DNA from: Candidatus Eiseniibacteriota bacterium
GTDB taxonomy: Bacteria; Eisenbacteria; RBG-16-71-46
Reading direction: 5' to 3'
NCBI GenBank assembly: GCA_016710095.1
Contig: JADJLL010000006.1
Location: 128,051-192,050, forward strand
Length of the DNA stretch: 64,000 nucleotides
Positions 63,202-64,000 of this stretch are shown here, piece by piece. The notes under the pieces were generated by a model that was given only the letters and a program-made list of their open reading frames with translations, was not told the DNA's origin and did no database searches. The stretch's first letter is position 1; the number at the start of each line of letters is the position of its first letter. Position numbers and translations under genes: made by a program.

Positions 63202-64000
63202 ATGATTCGCTGGTCCACCCGCGCCGCCGCGACCACGCTCGCGCTGCTCTGCGCCATCTCGATCGCGCAGGCGGCCGCGCCCAAGCGGCCCGCCCCGGCA
63301 ACGCCCGCCACGAGGCCGGACGTCACGGTCGCACTCCTCGACAGCGCCTGCGCACGCTACGCGTCGCTTTCACGCTTCCACTTCGAAGGCACGACTCACG
63401 TCGAGATCTCCGGTGGCGCGCTGCCCCAGGCGCAGAAGCTCGACATTCCGTTCGTGTTCGCGGCCGAGCGGCCGTCGCGCCTGCGGACCGAGATGCGCAA
63501 TCCGGTGATGCCGACCGAAGTCGTCTCCGACGGCGACACGCTGTGGCTGTCGTCGAACACGCTTCGCCAGTATCGGCTCAGCCTGCGCCCGCGATCGTGC
63601 CCGGCGCTCCTTCGAGCGACGGATTCACGCGCTCGCTCGATCCGATGGCCGCCTACGGAACCGTTCGTCAGGACGCCGTCGAGACCGCGCTCGCGGGCCG
63701 CGACACGGTGCACACCGACCAGGGTGTCGTCTCCGCGGCACGGTTCGTCGTCACCTATCGTGCCGACTCCACCGTCGGCGCGCCGGTGATGCTACCTCGC
63801 ACCGTGTGGGTGGACGAGGCGACGGGACTCTTCGTGCGGGACTCGCTCACGATGCTCATCTCGCACCCGCAGGCGGGCCTGCTCACGAGCATCCAGGTGA
63901 CGCGCTTCGTGCACGTCGACGCGGCGACCGGCGGCCCGGAGGCGCTGTACGCGTTCACGCCGCCTTCCGGCTCGCGCCGCGTCGCGCGCATCGGGCAGCC
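63202..64000 (+). CDS. Exported LolA/DUF2092-like protein (partial, frameshifted)
   Basis: At least 266 codons; the 3' end lies beyond the window. The signal peptide (TTLALLCAISIAQA) is followed by LDSACARYASLSRFHFEG and a beta-rich fold (RPSRLRTEMRNPVMPTEVVS, DGDTLWLSSNTLRQYR) resembling outer-membrane lipoprotein-sorting or DUF2092 proteins. At about 63572-63580 one base seems to be missing. The next frame continues with PAPAIVPGAPSSDGFTRSLD, FVVTYRADSTVGAPVML, TVWVDEATGLFVRDSLTM and YAFTPPSGSRRVA to the end. GGAG precedes the ATG, and the shorter start is preferred because it begins the signal peptide. Confidence 0.7.

Overview
This is a very GC-rich, gene-dense bacterial chromosome segment. 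Three features point to a Candidatus Eisenbacteria or neighbouring FCB-type lineage: secreted proteins with FlgD-like Ig tails or a Cys-rich tail ending in a WGSLKSLYR-type motif, an alternative complex III respiratory operon, and a large set of PknB-type kinases with TolB/WD40-like (PD40) propellers. The lineage call is inference; no marker gene for taxonomy is present.

Layout. 1-2600 is most of the 2-oxoglutarate dehydrogenase E1 gene. 2957-5105 is a two-gene secreted metalloprotease unit, followed by an abnormal poly-G stretch (5275-5633) that looks like an assembly artefact. 5955-36335 is the outstanding feature: eleven eukaryotic-like Ser/Thr kinases in about 30 kb. Eight lie head-to-tail on the minus strand (12382-33732), and seven of these are translationally coupled, each start codon overlapping the stop codon of the gene before it. 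The array is flanked by two kinases that have no membrane segment but a TolB-like plus TPR C-terminus. A zinc-ribbon kinase with a polytopic membrane domain is coupled to a SAM methyltransferase. Next door is an FHA-GAF-SpoIIE phosphatase coupled to a PAP2 phosphatase, so reader and eraser functions sit beside the kinases.

38999-43395 holds a secreted Cys-rich protein, a spermidine-synthase-like protein, an HD-GYP variant, an exported rubrerythrin-like protein and a small membrane protein, followed by a tRNA-Leu(TAA). 43619-51009 is a complete alternative complex III operon (actABCDEF order, minus strand) with a strong terminator and a possible leader peptide. No terminal oxidase genes are in the window. 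51143-53869 holds an M48 lipoprotein peptidase and a MoeZ-type sulfurtransferase/adenylyltransferase. 53989-63065 is a sugar-metabolism neighbourhood: glucokinase, transketolase, a broken GT-C type membrane protein, an exported alpha/beta hydrolase, 4-alpha-glucanotransferase and transaldolase. The window ends inside a LolA/DUF2092-like exported protein.

At least seven reading-frame breaks occur in five otherwise well-conserved genes (a kinase, the Cys-rich secreted protein, the GT-C protein, malQ and the last gene). Together with the poly-G tract they suggest consensus errors in a draft or metagenome assembly rather than seven independent inactivations. Coordinates of those genes are given across the break.
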